From positions 248,001 to 312,000 of the forward strand of contig NZ_ATUE01000007.1 of NCBI RefSeq assembly GCF_000420045.1: a stretch of DNA of 64,000 bases, written 5' to 3'. Under the pieces are notes generated by a model. That model saw only the letters and a program-made list of their open reading frames with translations, was not told where the DNA came from and searched no databases. Position 1 is the first letter of the stretch; each line of letters begins with the position of its first letter. The position numbers and the translations under genes are program-made. The stretch comes from Perlucidibaca piscinae DSM 21586 (GTDB lineage: Bacteria > Pseudomonadota > Gammaproteobacteria > Pseudomonadales > Moraxellaceae). Positions 33,406 through 42,324 of the stretch are shown piece after piece.

Positions 33406-34109
33406 GTGACGCGCTGGCACGCCTGCAGCGCGTGCTGGGCTACCGTTTTCACGACGAGGCCTGGTTGCGCCTGGCGCTGACCCACCGCAGCGTGTCCGGA
33501 CGCCACAACAACGAGCGTCTGGAGTTTCTCGGCGACGCCCTGCTCAATTTCGTCATAGCCGATTGCCTGTATCAGCAGTTTCCCGACGAGGACGAGGGCC
33601 GCCTGTCGCGTCTGCGCGCGACCCTGGTGCGCGAGGAGACCCTGGCGTCACTGGCGCGCGAGTGGAAGCTGGGTGACTATCTGCACATGGGCTCGGGCGA
33701 GCTCAAGAGTGGCGGCTTCCGCCGCGACTCCATCCTCGCCGATGCGGTCGAGGCCGTGCTTGGTGCCATGCATCTCGATGGCGTCACGCCGGCGGAGATG
33801 CAGGACCATATCCGGCGCTGGTATGGTGAACGCCTGACCGGCATCCGCGCCGGCGAGGCCCTCAAGGATGCCAAGAGCCGTCTGCAGGAATGGCTGCAGG
33901 GCCGGCGTCTGGAGCTGCCCACGTACACGCTGCTGTCGGTGACCGGTGTCGCCCACCAGCAGCATTTCCAGGTCCGCTGCCAGGTTGCGGCCTTGCCGGA
34001 CAGCACGCAGGATCTGGTGGCCGAGGGCCGCGGCCCCAGTCGCCGTCTCGCCGAACAAGATGCCGCTGCCGCCATTCTGGCGCAGATCACGGCGACCCAG
34101 GAGTCCTGA
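33402..34109 (+). CDS. rnc: Ribonuclease III
   Basis: A 235-residue double-strand-specific RNase for rRNA and mRNA processing. The catalytic signature NNERLEFLGDALL is at about 36-48, with the second acidic pair in DAVEAVLGA; a C-terminal dsRNA-binding domain spans about 160-232. GTG 33402 overlaps the lepB stop (GTGA). It also overlaps era by one base. Confidence 0.97.
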   Translation: MSDALARLQRVLGYRFHDEAWLRLALTHRSVSGRHNNERLEFLGDALLNFVIADCLYQQFPDEDEGRLSRLRATLVREETLASLAREWKLGDYLHMGSGELKSGGFRRDSILADAVEAVLGAMHLDGVTPAEMQDHIRRWYGERLTGIRAGEALKDAKSRLQEWLQGRRLELPTYTLLSVTGVAHQQHFQVRCQVAALPDSTQDLVAEGRGPSRRLAEQDAAAAILAQITATQES

Positions 34110-35068
34110 TGTCCACGTCCGATGACCTCATCAATTCGTTCTTTGCCGGTGCTGCCAAGACGCCGTCGGCGATACCGGCCGACTACCGCTGCGGCTACGT
34201 GTCCATCGTCGGGCGTCCCAATGTCGGCAAGTCGACGCTGCTCAACCACATCCTCGGCCAGAAGATCGCCATCACCTCGCGCAAGCCGCAGACCACGCGT
34301 CACCGCATGCTCGGCATCGTCACCCGTGACAAGGTGCAGGCCATCTACGTCGACACGCCGGGCATCCATGGCGAGGAGCGCAAGGCCATCAACCGCTACA
34401 TGAACAAGGCGGCGACCTCGGCCCTCAAGGATGTCGACGTCGTGCTGTTCGTGGTCGACGGCCTCAAGTGGTCGCCGGACGACGAGCTGGTGCTGACCAA
34501 GCTGCAGAAGGTCAACCTGCCGGTGCTGCTGGTGATCAACAAGGTCGACACGATCGAGGACAAGGCCGCGCTGCTGCCGCACATCGAGCAGCTGTCGCAG
34601 CGCCTGCCCTTTGCCGAAGTGATTCCGGTATCGGCACTCAAGGGCCACAACCTGGATCGTCTGCACGATGCGGTCGGCCAGCGCCTGCCGTTCTCGCCGC
34701 CGTTCTATGACGAGGACCAGGTCACCGACCGTTCGCAGCGTTTTCTCGCCGCCGAGATGGTGCGCGAGAAGATCATGCGCCAGCTCGGCGAGGAAGTGCC
34801 CTACGAGATGACCGTGGAAATCGAGGAGTTCAAGCAGGAAGGCAAGCTGCTGCGCATTTCCGCCTGCATCCTGGTCGAGCGTGAGGGTCAGAAGAAGATC
34901 GTGATCGGCGATGGCGGCCAGCGCCTCAAGCTGATCGGCACCGAGGCGCGCCTGGACATGGAGAAGCTGTTCGGCAGCAAGATCTTCCTGTCGCTGTGGG
35001 TCAAGATCAAGGGTGGCTGGTCCGATGACGAGCGCGCCCTGAAAAGCCTGGGCTACAGCGATCTCTGA
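34109..35068 (+). CDS. era: GTPase Era
   Basis: A 319-residue GTPase that binds 16S rRNA and assists 30S assembly. Motifs: GRPNVGKST (35-43), the effector region TTRHRMLG, DTPGIHGEE, NKVDTIED, and a C-terminal KH domain with VIGDGGQRLKLIGTEARLDM. It starts about 15 residues before the usual core, giving a slightly long N-terminus. ATG 34109 is preceded by AGGAG and overlaps the rnc stop. Confidence 0.97.
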   Translation: MSTSDDLINSFFAGAAKTPSAIPADYRCGYVSIVGRPNVGKSTLLNHILGQKIAITSRKPQTTRHRMLGIVTRDKVQAIYVDTPGIHGEERKAINRYMNKAATSALKDVDVVLFVVDGLKWSPDDELVLTKLQKVNLPVLLVINKVDTIEDKAALLPHIEQLSQRLPFAEVIPVSALKGHNLDRLHDAVGQRLPFSPPFYDEDQVTDRSQRFLAAEMVREKIMRQLGEEVPYEMTVEIEEFKQEGKLLRISACILVEREGQKKIVIGDGGQRLKLIGTEARLDMEKLFGSKIFLSLWVKIKGGWSDDERALKSLGYSDL

Positions 35069-35083
35069 GCCGAGGCCGCGCAC

Positions 35084-35803
35084 ATGACACGTGATCGCGA
35101 CTGGCAACCGGCGTATCTGCTGCATGCCAGACCGTATCGCGAAACCAGCGTGCTGGCCGACTTCTTCCTGCCGGCACGCGGACGTGTCGCTGCCGTGCTG
35201 AGGGGCGCGCGCCGCAAGGGCCAGACCATGCCGGCACCGTTCCAGCCCTGGTTCATCCAGCTTGCCGGTGCCGGCGATCTGCACACCGTGACCGCTGCCG
35301 AGCCGGCGGGCGTGCCGCTGTCGCTGACCGGCAACGCGCTGTTCTCCGGGCTCTATCTGAACGAGCTGCTGGTGCGGCTGCTGCCGCGCGATCTGGCCCA
35401 GGGCGAGCTGTTCGTGGCCTATGCCGGAGCGCTCGGCGAGCTGGCGGAAGCGACATCGCCAGACGCCATCGAGCCGGCCCTGCGCCGCTTCGAGCGGCAA
35501 TTGCTGGATGCCATGGGGCAGAGCATCAGCCACGAACGTCAGGCAGACACCGATCAGCCGCTGCAAGCGACCCTGCATTACCAGTACTATCCCCAGCACG
35601 GCTGGCTTCCGGCCAGAGAGGGGCAGGCCGGTGCCTGGAGCGGTGCCGACATTCTCGCGGTCGGCCGCGATGAGCTCGATACGCCATCACGCCGGCGGCT
35701 CGCCAAGACGCTCTACCGTGCTGCGCTGGCGCCGCTGCTGGGTGACCGCCCGCTCAAGAGTCGTGACCTCTTTCTCGCCATGCAACCGGCGAAACCCGCC
35801 TAA
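35084..35803 (+). CDS. recO: DNA repair protein RecO
   Basis: A 239-residue recombination mediator that works with RecF/RecR to load RecA on gaps. The N-terminal OB fold has PAYLLHARPYRETSVLADFF and GRVAAVLRGARRKG; the helical C-terminal domain contains FSGLYLNELLVRLLP, the family's strongest segment. It follows era after 15 bases, the usual gamma order. Confidence 0.93.
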   Translation: MTRDRDWQPAYLLHARPYRETSVLADFFLPARGRVAAVLRGARRKGQTMPAPFQPWFIQLAGAGDLHTVTAAEPAGVPLSLTGNALFSGLYLNELLVRLLPRDLAQGELFVAYAGALGELAEATSPDAIEPALRRFERQLLDAMGQSISHERQADTDQPLQATLHYQYYPQHGWLPAREGQAGAWSGADILAVGRDELDTPSRRRLAKTLYRAALAPLLGDRPLKSRDLFLAMQPAKPA

Positions 35804-35821
35804 CCGTTCAGGAGTGCTGTC

Positions 35822-36559
35822 ATGTCAGCCTTGTATCTCGGCGTCAACATCGATCATGTCGCCACGCTGCGCCAGGTCCGCGGCACCCGTTATCCGGAGC
35901 CGGTGCATGCCGCCCTGATGGCCGAGGAGCATGGTGCTGACGGCATCACCGTGCACCCGCGCGAGGATGGCAGGCACATCCAGAAGCGTGACGTGCGCGT
36001 GCTGGCCGAGGTGCTGCAGACACCCATGAATCTCGAGATGGCCGTTACCGAGGACATGCTGCGCTTTGCCGAGGAGATTCGCCCCAGACACGTCTGTCTG
36101 GTGCCGGAAAAGCGTGAGGAGCTGACCACCGAGGGCGGGCTCGACGTGGTCGGCGGCTTTGACCGCGTCAGCGCTGCCTGCCGCCGTCTGGGCGCCCTGG
36201 GCATGGACGTGTCGCTGTTCATCGATCCGGAGCCGGCACAGATCGACGCTGCCATCCGTGCCGGTGCGCCCACCATCGAGCTGCATACCGGCGCCTATGC
36301 CGAGGCCACCGATCCCGAGGTCATCGAGCGCGAGTTCCAGCGCATCCGTCTGGCAGCCGAGTACGCGCAGGGGCGTCTGGTGGTCAATGCCGGTCACGGC
36401 CTGCACTATGACAACACCGCGCGCATCGCGGCGCTGCCGCAGCTGCACGAGCTCAACATCGGCCACGCCATCATCGCCCGCGCCGTGTTCTGCGGCCTGG
36501 GTCAGGCGGTGCGCGACATGAAGGCCCTGATGCGCGCGGCGCGCCAGGGTCTTGCCTGA
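35822..36559 (+). CDS. pdxJ: Pyridoxine 5'-phosphate synthase
   Basis: A 245-residue TIM-barrel enzyme condensing 1-deoxyxylulose 5-phosphate with 3-amino-2-oxopropyl phosphate in vitamin B6 synthesis. It has LGVNIDHVATLRQVRGTRYPEP, GADGITVHPREDGRHI, VPEKREELTTEGGLDV, IELHTGAYA and NAGHGLHYDN, in order. CAGGAG precedes the start. It uses the product of dxs, the same metabolite used by Dxr at 52800. Only 2 bases separate it from the convergent SIMPL gene. Confidence 0.97.
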   Translation: MSALYLGVNIDHVATLRQVRGTRYPEPVHAALMAEEHGADGITVHPREDGRHIQKRDVRVLAEVLQTPMNLEMAVTEDMLRFAEEIRPRHVCLVPEKREELTTEGGLDVVGGFDRVSAACRRLGALGMDVSLFIDPEPAQIDAAIRAGAPTIELHTGAYAEATDPEVIEREFQRIRLAAEYAQGRLVVNAGHGLHYDNTARIAALPQLHELNIGHAIIARAVFCGLGQAVRDMKALMRAARQGLA

Positions 36560-36561
36560 TC

Positions 36562-37263
36562 TCAGCGATCCAGCTGGATGCTGCCGCTGACGGTCAGCGA
36601 CAGGCGTGACTCGCCCGCTGACACTTCCATCGCCGGGGCGGCATCAGCCATGGCCGCCTTTGCCATCATCATCATTTCCGGACGCGGCATGGGTTGGCCG
36701 CCACTGCTGCCGATGGACAGGCTGACCAGACGGTAGCCCTTGGCGCCCCAGGCCGAACGCACGGTATCGGCCTTGCTGCGGAAAGCGGCGATGGCCTCCT
36801 CGGTCAGCGTCTTTTCCAGGCCCTGACGCGTCTCTTCCGAGACCGTGAACTGGATGCCCTGCAGCTGCAGGCTGTCCTGCAGCTGGCCGAGCAGCTCACC
36901 GGCGGCCTTGAAGTCCTTCGACTCGATCTGCAGTTCCGCACGACCGCTCCAGCCGGTGACCTTGTTGTCCTTGCCATAGAGCGGCCAGCTGCGCTGGTTG
37001 CCGGTGCGCACCTTGACCGACGGCCAGGCCTTCGCCGTCTGCAGGGCGGCATTGCCGATGCCGGTCAGTGCCCGGGCCAGCGCAGCCGGCGACTTGTCCT
37101 GGCGCTCGACGGCCACAGTCGCGATCATCAGGTCGTTGGGCAGCTGGCGTGACACCTCGGCCTGGAAGTCGACGCGGTCGAAGGTGGGGGCCGTTTCGCC
37201 GGCATGCACGGCAGGCGCCAGCAGCAGGGAGGCAAACAGCAGGGGACGTGACAGTGACGGCAT
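36562..37263 (-). CDS. Exported SIMPL-domain protein (DUF541)
   Basis: A 233-residue periplasmic protein: signal peptide 1-21 (PAVHA), then a SIMPL/DUF541 domain with the features QLPNDLMIATVAVE, VKVRTGNQRSWPLYGKDNKV and WSGRAELQIES, and ending LSLTVSGSIQL. Members include BP26/OMP28 and E. coli YggE; a role in stress tolerance has been suggested for some, mechanism unknown. GGAGAA precedes ATG 37263. It is divergent from the UPF0114 gene. Confidence 0.85.
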   Translation of the reverse strand: MPSLSRPLLFASLLLAPAVHAGETAPTFDRVDFQAEVSRQLPNDLMIATVAVERQDKSPAALARALTGIGNAALQTAKAWPSVKVRTGNQRSWPLYGKDNKVTGWSGRAELQIESKDFKAAGELLGQLQDSLQLQGIQFTVSEETRQGLEKTLTEEAIAAFRSKADTVRSAWGAKGYRLVSLSIGSSGGQPMPRPEMMMMAKAAMADAAPAMEVSAGESRLSLTVSGSIQLDR

Positions 37264-37315
37264 GAAAATTCTCCGGGGCAGGCAGGGGAGGCGTGCGAAG
37301 TGCCCGCAACCTCCC

Positions 37316-37321
37316 TAGAAT
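37316..37321 (+). promoter_or_regulatory. Candidate -10 box for the UPF0114 gene
   Basis: TAGAAT lies 26 bases before ATG 37347 in the 83-base divergent gap. No good -35 is visible at the right spacing. Confidence 0.33.
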
Positions 37322-37346
37322 ACGTGCGTTTCGTCGGGAGGATGAC

Positions 37347-37895
37347 ATGATGCATGCAAAGACCGGACTGGGTCGCCTGATTTTCTGGAGCCGCTGGCTG
37401 CAGCTGCCGATGTACCTGGGCCTGATCGTGGCGCTGGGCATCTATTCGTACAAGTTCCTGATCAAGCTCACCGAGCTGACCCTGAGCCTCGACACCCTGC
37501 AGGAGGACGACATCCTGCTCAGCGTGCTGTCGCTGATCGACGTGGTGATGATCGCCAACCTGCTGGTCATGGTCATCGTCGGCGGCTACGAGATCTTCGT
37601 CAGTCGCCTCGACATCCATGGCCATCCTGACCAGCCGGAATGGCTCAGCCATGTCGATGCCGGCGTGCTTAAGGTCAAGCTGGGCATGGCGCTGATCACG
37701 ATTTCCTCCATCCACCTGCTGCGAAGCTTCATCGATGCCGGCAACATTCCCGAGCACACCCTGAAGTGGGAGGTCATCATCCACATGGTGCTGGTGTTCT
37801 CGGCAGGCTTCATCGCGGCCACCGACTGGCTGATCCAGGTCAAGGCCAGGCAGCTCGGTCACTCGCAGCCCTCGGGCACGACATCGTCGCATTGA
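37347..37895 (+). CDS. UPF0114 (YqhA/TIGR00645) membrane protein
   Basis: A 182-residue protein of the UPF0114 family, with predicted helices at about 20-40, 58-80, 110-128 and 137-160. The family segments FWSRWLQLPMYLGLIVAL, LIDVVMIANLLVMVIVGGYE and KLGMALITISSIHLLRSF are clear. Function is not established. GGGAGG at 37336-37341 supports ATG 37347. A strong terminator follows. Confidence 0.9.
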   Translation: MMHAKTGLGRLIFWSRWLQLPMYLGLIVALGIYSYKFLIKLTELTLSLDTLQEDDILLSVLSLIDVVMIANLLVMVIVGGYEIFVSRLDIHGHPDQPEWLSHVDAGVLKVKLGMALITISSIHLLRSFIDAGNIPEHTLKWEVIIHMVLVFSAGFIAATDWLIQVKARQLGHSQPSGTTSSH

Positions 37896-37912
37896 TCCGC
37901 TGACGGGCATGG

Positions 37913-37940
37913 AAAAGGCGACCCCGGAGTCGCCTTTTTT
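37913..37940 (+). terminator. Terminator after the UPF0114 gene
   Basis: AAAAGGCGAC pairs with GTCGCCTTTT across CCCGGA, followed by further T residues. The A- and T-tracts allow it to serve the convergent alcohol dehydrogenase transcript as well. Confidence 0.9.
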
Positions 37941-37993
37941 GTCGCCGCAATCCGGCCTGGTCAGAAGCCTGCCGACCAGGTCGGGCGTGGCGC

Positions 37994-39211
37994 TCAGGTC
38001 ACGGCACGGATCTGGCGCAGGATCTGTTCGACATCCGCTTCGTTCATGTAGCGCGGCACCGGGTAGGTGCCATGCGCCTCCTTCAAGGCATCCTCGATGA
38101 TGCCCGGGAAGTCCTCGGGCTTGAGCTGCTGGCCGCCGCGCCGAACCGGCACGCTGGCCAGCAGGTCGTTGATGCGGTTGAGCAGGGCCTGGGCGGCGGC
38201 GGCATCCGGTGCACCGGGCGCGGTCAGGCCGAGTTCGCGGGCCAGACGGGCGAAACGGTCGGCGCAGCTGGGCAGATTGAAGGCCAGCACATGCGGCAGC
38301 ACCATGGCGTTGGCACGGCCGTGCGGAATGCCGTAGCGCCCGCCGAGCTGGTGGGCGATGGCATGCACGTAGCCGACGAAGGTGGTGCTCAGGCTGAGGC
38401 CGGCATAGTGCGAGGCCAGAGCCATGGCATCACGTGCGGCCAGGTTGCCCGGCTCGGTGCAGGCGGTTTCCAGATTGGCCAGGATCATGCGTACGGCGGC
38501 ACGGTTGTACTGGTCGGTCTGTTCATCGGCGAACACGCTCATCCAGCCTTCCAGGGCGTGGGTGAGGGCATCAATGCCGGTCTCGGCCGTCACCGAGGGC
38601 GGCATGCCGCGGGTCACCAGCGGGTCGAGGGCGGCTGCCACCGGCACCACGCCGGGGTCGGCCACCAGTGACTTCACGTGCGTCACGCTGTCCGAGATCA
38701 CTGCCGCCACGCTGACCTCGGAGCCGGTGCCCGAGGTCGACGGCACCACGAACAGGGGCAGGCCGGGCTGACGCGCCTTGAACACGCCGACCAGCTCCAG
38801 GGGAGTCTTGCCGGAGGCTGCCGACAGCGAGATCACCTTGCCGGCATCGATGGCGGAGCCGCCACCGACGACGAGGATGGCGTCGCCACGAAGCTGGCGC
38901 AGGGCGGCGAGTCCGGCATCAACCACGGCGAAGGTGGGGTCCGGCTTGACGCCGTCAAACACCGAGCAGGTGATGCCACGGGCCTTGAAGGCTTCCACCA
39001 TGGGATCGACGGTGCCCAGTGAACGCAGGATCTCGTCCGTGACGATGAGCACGCGCTGGAAGCCCTGGTCGGCCATGCTGTGGCAGAGCCGGACAGCCGA
39101 GCCCTCACCAAGCAATACCAGGGGTTTTCGACTTGGCAGCACCTTGGTCAGGGTGCGCAGCATGTTGAGTCGGGGCAGGGACTTGAAGCGGGAAACGATG
39201 GCGGCTGGCAT
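37994..39211 (-). CDS. Iron-containing alcohol dehydrogenase (group III)
   Basis: A 405-residue Fe-ADH family oxidoreductase. It has the NAD-binding VVGGGSAIDAGKVISL, the family signature PLFVVPSTSGTGSEVS, and the metal histidines in GYVHAIAHQLGG and IPHGRANA, the latter two matching the conserved His positions; an upstream Asp lies in TGIDALTHALEG. Physiological substrate (alcohol, aldehyde or hydroxy acid) cannot be told. I chose ATG 39211 (MPAAIVSRFKSLPRL); the frame remains open to 39286, but that part lacks family character. No strong ribosome site is visible for either start. Confidence 0.88.
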   Translation of the reverse strand: MPAAIVSRFKSLPRLNMLRTLTKVLPSRKPLVLLGEGSAVRLCHSMADQGFQRVLIVTDEILRSLGTVDPMVEAFKARGITCSVFDGVKPDPTFAVVDAGLAALRQLRGDAILVVGGGSAIDAGKVISLSAASGKTPLELVGVFKARQPGLPLFVVPSTSGTGSEVSVAAVISDSVTHVKSLVADPGVVPVAAALDPLVTRGMPPSVTAETGIDALTHALEGWMSVFADEQTDQYNRAAVRMILANLETACTEPGNLAARDAMALASHYAGLSLSTTFVGYVHAIAHQLGGRYGIPHGRANAMVLPHVLAFNLPSCADRFARLARELGLTAPGAPDAAAAQALLNRINDLLASVPVRRGGQQLKPEDFPGIIEDALKEAHGTYPVPRYMNEADVEQILRQIRAVT

Positions 39212-39342
39212 GGTGGTCTGGTGCTCATGAAGAAAAAACCAGACCAAACTAACGTCAGATTTTTCCCAAGACAAGCACTTGGCCAACTATTTTGACTGAT
39301 CGGTCACGTGGGCCGGCAGGGAGCCGGTCCACGTGTCCGTGT

Positions 39343-39681
39343 TCAGGGCAGCAGGGGAGAGTCCAGCCCGACCGTGGTCAGCGTGCCATCCGAGAGCAGC
39401 GGGCGCTTGATCAGTGACGGCTTCTCCTGCAGCAGCGCGATCAGGCCCTCCGGGGTTTCTGCCCGGGCCTTGCCGGCATCGTCGAGCTGACGCCAGGTGG
39501 TGCCCTTGCGGTTGACCAGCTCCGGGCCGGCGGCGGTCAGCCAGCGTTCAAGCTGGCCGGCATCGGGCGGCACCTTCTTGAAGTCCTGGAAAGTGTAGGC
39601 CACGCCCGCCGCGTCGAGGCGGGCGAAGGCCTTCTTCATGCTGTCACAGGCCTTGATGCCGGCAATGAGCAGCTCGGCCAT
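39343..39681 (-). CDS. ArsC/Spx-family protein (YffB-like)
   Basis: A 112-residue thioredoxin-fold protein of the ArsC family. The opening GIKACDSMKKAFARLD with a single Cys resembles YffB (GIKNCDTIKKA), and the rest (AYTFQDFKKVPPDAGQLERWL, LVNRKGTTWRQLDD, EKPSLIKRPLL) follows the family. It is probably not a true arsenate reductase, and E. coli YffB is of unclear function. It lies 2 bases after cysN on the same strand. Confidence 0.85.
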   Translation of the reverse strand: MAELLIAGIKACDSMKKAFARLDAAGVAYTFQDFKKVPPDAGQLERWLTAAGPELVNRKGTTWRQLDDAGKARAETPEGLIALLQEKPSLIKRPLLSDGTLTTVGLDSPLLP

Positions 39682-39683
39682 GA

Positions 39684-41342
39684 TCAGCCCAGCACGCCGT
39701 GTTCACGCAGCAGGGTCAGCACCTGCTGGGCGGCAGCATCGTTGCCGGCAGCCAGTTGCACCGGGGCGATCGGCTGAGCCGCGTCGCGGATGCGCAGGGC
39801 GCGTTCGCCGACCACCTCGTCGGCGACGATGACCAGCAGACCGGCCTGTTGCAGCGCCGGGATGGCGGCGTTGTCGGCATTGACCACCACCGGCAGGGCG
39901 CCGGCCTGGAACAGCACGCGTTCGACCAGCTCGGCCAGCAGACGGGCGCCGCTGGCCTCGATGACCAGGCGCAGGGCCGGATGGCCGAGACGACGGGCGC
40001 GGGCATCGGCGGTGACATCGGGCAGCTGGTCGACACTGGCCACTGACGCGGCCTCGGCGGCGATCATGCCGGCGCCGATGGTGATGTTGCTGAGGCGATC
40101 AATGACGATCAGGCTGCCGGTGGCCTTGCATTCGCTGTAGCGATCGAAGGCCACGGCCTTGGTGAGCTGGACGCGGCACAGGGCGATGCCGTTCAGCGGC
40201 AGGCTGTCGGCGGGCTGGCGCGCCAGCGTGTTGACGTCGATCTGGTGCTCGATCGCGGTGACCTGGCCCGAGGTGAAGGTGGTGCCGAGCTTGAAGTCGT
40301 AGGTCTTGCCCAGCACCAGCGGTGCCTCGTGCATCCACACCAGATGCGCCATGAAGCTGTGCCCCATGGTCATGTCGTCGTCGGCGGCAATGATCATGTC
40401 GCCGCGCGAGATGTCGATCTCGTCGTTCAGGGTCAGGGTGATGGCCTGGCCGGCATGCGCTTCCGGCAGTTCGCCTTCCCAGACCACGATGGACTTGACC
40501 GTCGAGGTCTTGCCCGACGGCAGCGCCTTGATGGCCATGCCCGGAGTCACGCTGCCGGCGGCCAGGGTGCCGCAAAAGCCGCGGAAATCCAGGTTGGGAC
40601 GGTTCACGTACTGCACCGGCAGACGCAGGGCGCCGAGCGCGGCGTCACGCTGGATTGCCAGCGTGTCCATCAGCTCCAGCAGCGGCGTGCCGGTGTACCA
40701 GGGCATGCGCGTGCTGGCATGCACGACGTTCTCGCCCTTCAGCGCCGACATCGGCACGTAGTGCACGTCCGGCACGTTGAGCTGGGCCACGAAGGCCTCG
40801 TATTCGGTCTTGATCTCGTTGTAGCGGGCTTCGCTGAACTCGACCAGGTCCATCTTGTTGATGGCGATGACGAAATGGCGAATGCCCAGCAGCGAGCAGA
40901 TGAAGCTGTGGCGACGGGTCTGCACCTGCACGCCGTAGCGCGCGTCGATGAGCAGCACGGCGACGTCGGCGGTGGAGGCTCCGGTGGCCATGTTGCGGGT
41001 GTACTGCTCATGGCCGGGGGTGTCGGCGATGATGTACTTGCGGCGGTCGGTGGCGAAGAAGCGGTAGGCGACATCGATGGTGATGCCCTGTTCGCGCTCG
41101 GACTGCAGGCCGTCGACCAGCAGGGCCAGGTCGACTTCCTCGCCGGTGGTGCCGTGCTTGACGCTGTCGCGGGTGATGGCGGCGAGCTGGTCCTCGAAGA
41201 TCATCTTCGAGTCGTGCAGCAGGCGGCCGATCAGGGTCGACTTGCCGTCATCCACGCTGCCGCAGGTGATGAAGCGCAGCATGTCCTTGTGTTCGTGCTG
41301 GTGCAGGTAATCCTGGATGTTGTCGATATGTTCGATGATCAT
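39684..41342 (-). CDS. cysN: Sulfate adenylyltransferase subunit 1 (CysN) with atypical C-terminal extension
   Basis: A 552-residue GTPase subunit of ATP sulfurylase that drives formation of APS from sulfate and ATP with CysD. GTPase motifs are GSVDDGKSTLIGRLL (28-42), DTPGHEQYTRNM and INKMDLVEF. E. coli CysN has 475 residues; here about 119 extra follow the EF-Tu-like domains (from about residue 434). That tail (RLVIEASGARLLAELVERVL, then LPVVVNADN) aligns by eye with the start of an APS kinase but lacks the GxxGxGKS P-loop, suggesting a decayed CysC domain. ATG 41342 follows AGGAC; cysD is 34 bases upstream. Confidence 0.93.
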   Translation of the reverse strand: MIIEHIDNIQDYLHQHEHKDMLRFITCGSVDDGKSTLIGRLLHDSKMIFEDQLAAITRDSVKHGTTGEEVDLALLVDGLQSEREQGITIDVAYRFFATDRRKYIIADTPGHEQYTRNMATGASTADVAVLLIDARYGVQVQTRRHSFICSLLGIRHFVIAINKMDLVEFSEARYNEIKTEYEAFVAQLNVPDVHYVPMSALKGENVVHASTRMPWYTGTPLLELMDTLAIQRDAALGALRLPVQYVNRPNLDFRGFCGTLAAGSVTPGMAIKALPSGKTSTVKSIVVWEGELPEAHAGQAITLTLNDEIDISRGDMIIAADDDMTMGHSFMAHLVWMHEAPLVLGKTYDFKLGTTFTSGQVTAIEHQIDVNTLARQPADSLPLNGIALCRVQLTKAVAFDRYSECKATGSLIVIDRLSNITIGAGMIAAEAASVASVDQLPDVTADARARRLGHPALRLVIEASGARLLAELVERVLFQAGALPVVVNADNAAIPALQQAGLLVIVADEVVGERALRIRDAAQPIAPVQLAAGNDAAAQQVLTLLREHGVLG

Positions 41343-41376
41343 GTCGTGATGTCCTGTGAACGTCCGGGGCTTTGGC

Positions 41377-42291
41377 TCAGAAGTAGCCTTCGCGCTTCTT
41401 CTTTTCCATCGAACCCGACTCGTCGTGGTCGATGGCGCGGCCGGAACGTTCGGAGGTGCGGGTGACCAGCATCTCCTGGATGATGTCCGGAAGGGTGGCG
41501 GCGTCGGATTCGACGGCACCGGTCAGCGGGTAGCAGCCCAGGGTGCGGAAACGCACCGATTTCATCATCGGCACTTCACCCTCGCGCAGCGGCAGGCGCT
41601 CGTCATCCACCATGACCAGCATGCCGTCACGCTCGACCACCGGACGCACGGCCGAGAAGTACAGCGGCACGATCTCGATGTTCTCGAGGTAGATGTACTG
41701 CCAGATGTCCAGCTCGGTCCAGTTCGACAGCGGGAACACGCGGATCGACTCGCCCTTGTTGATGCGGCCGTTATACAGGTTCCACAGTTCCGGGCGCTGG
41801 CTCTTGGGGTCCCAACGGTGGAACTTGTCACGGAAGGAGTACACGCGCTCCTTGGCGCGCGACTTTTCCTCGTCGCGGCGGGCGCCACCGAAGGCGGCAT
41901 CGAAGCCGTACTTGTCCAGGGCCTGCTTGAGGGCCTGGGTCTTCATGATGTCGGTGTACTTGGAGCTGCCGTGGTCGAACGGGTTGATGTTCGCCGCCAG
42001 ACCTTCCTGATTGGTGTGCGACAACAGCTCCATGCCGGCTTCCTGGGCCATGCGGTCACGGAAGCTGATCATTTCCTTGAACTTCCACGTGGTGTTCACG
42101 TGCATCAGCGGAAACGGGGGCTTGCCGGGCGCAAAGGCCTTGCGCGCCAGATGCAGCATCACCGAGGAGTCCTTGCCGATCGAGTAGAGCATGACGGGGT
42201 TGTCGAATTCGGCGGCAACCTCGCGGATGATGTGGATGGACTCCGCCTCAAGGGCCTTGAGGTGAGTCATGCGGTGTTCGGGCAGCGACAT
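41377..42291 (-). CDS. cysD: Sulfate adenylyltransferase subunit 2
   Basis: A 304-residue PP-loop ATP pyrophosphatase-type subunit that adenylates sulfate. The PP-loop variant SIGKDSSVMLHL is at about 37-48; RVFPLSNWTELDIWQYI and RFRTLGCYPLTGAVES are strong family segments, and the C-terminus SMEKKKREGYF is the standard CysD ending. AGAGGA precedes ATG 42291. Confidence 0.97.
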   Translation of the reverse strand: MSLPEHRMTHLKALEAESIHIIREVAAEFDNPVMLYSIGKDSSVMLHLARKAFAPGKPPFPLMHVNTTWKFKEMISFRDRMAQEAGMELLSHTNQEGLAANINPFDHGSSKYTDIMKTQALKQALDKYGFDAAFGGARRDEEKSRAKERVYSFRDKFHRWDPKSQRPELWNLYNGRINKGESIRVFPLSNWTELDIWQYIYLENIEIVPLYFSAVRPVVERDGMLVMVDDERLPLREGEVPMMKSVRFRTLGCYPLTGAVESDAATLPDIIQEMLVTRTSERSGRAIDHDESGSMEKKKREGYF

Positions 42292-42324
42292 GCGCGCGTT
42301 CCTCTGTATGGCTCGTGATTGACC

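Noticed and set aside
32578..37000. A frameshift or missing gene in the lepB-rnc-era-recO-pdxJ run
   Set aside because: All five proteins are full length with standard overlaps; the order is ordinary.
39212..39286. N-terminal extension of the iron-type alcohol dehydrogenase
   Set aside because: The 25 extra residues (starting MAKCLSWEKSDV) do not look like the family, and the region is a plausible promoter zone.
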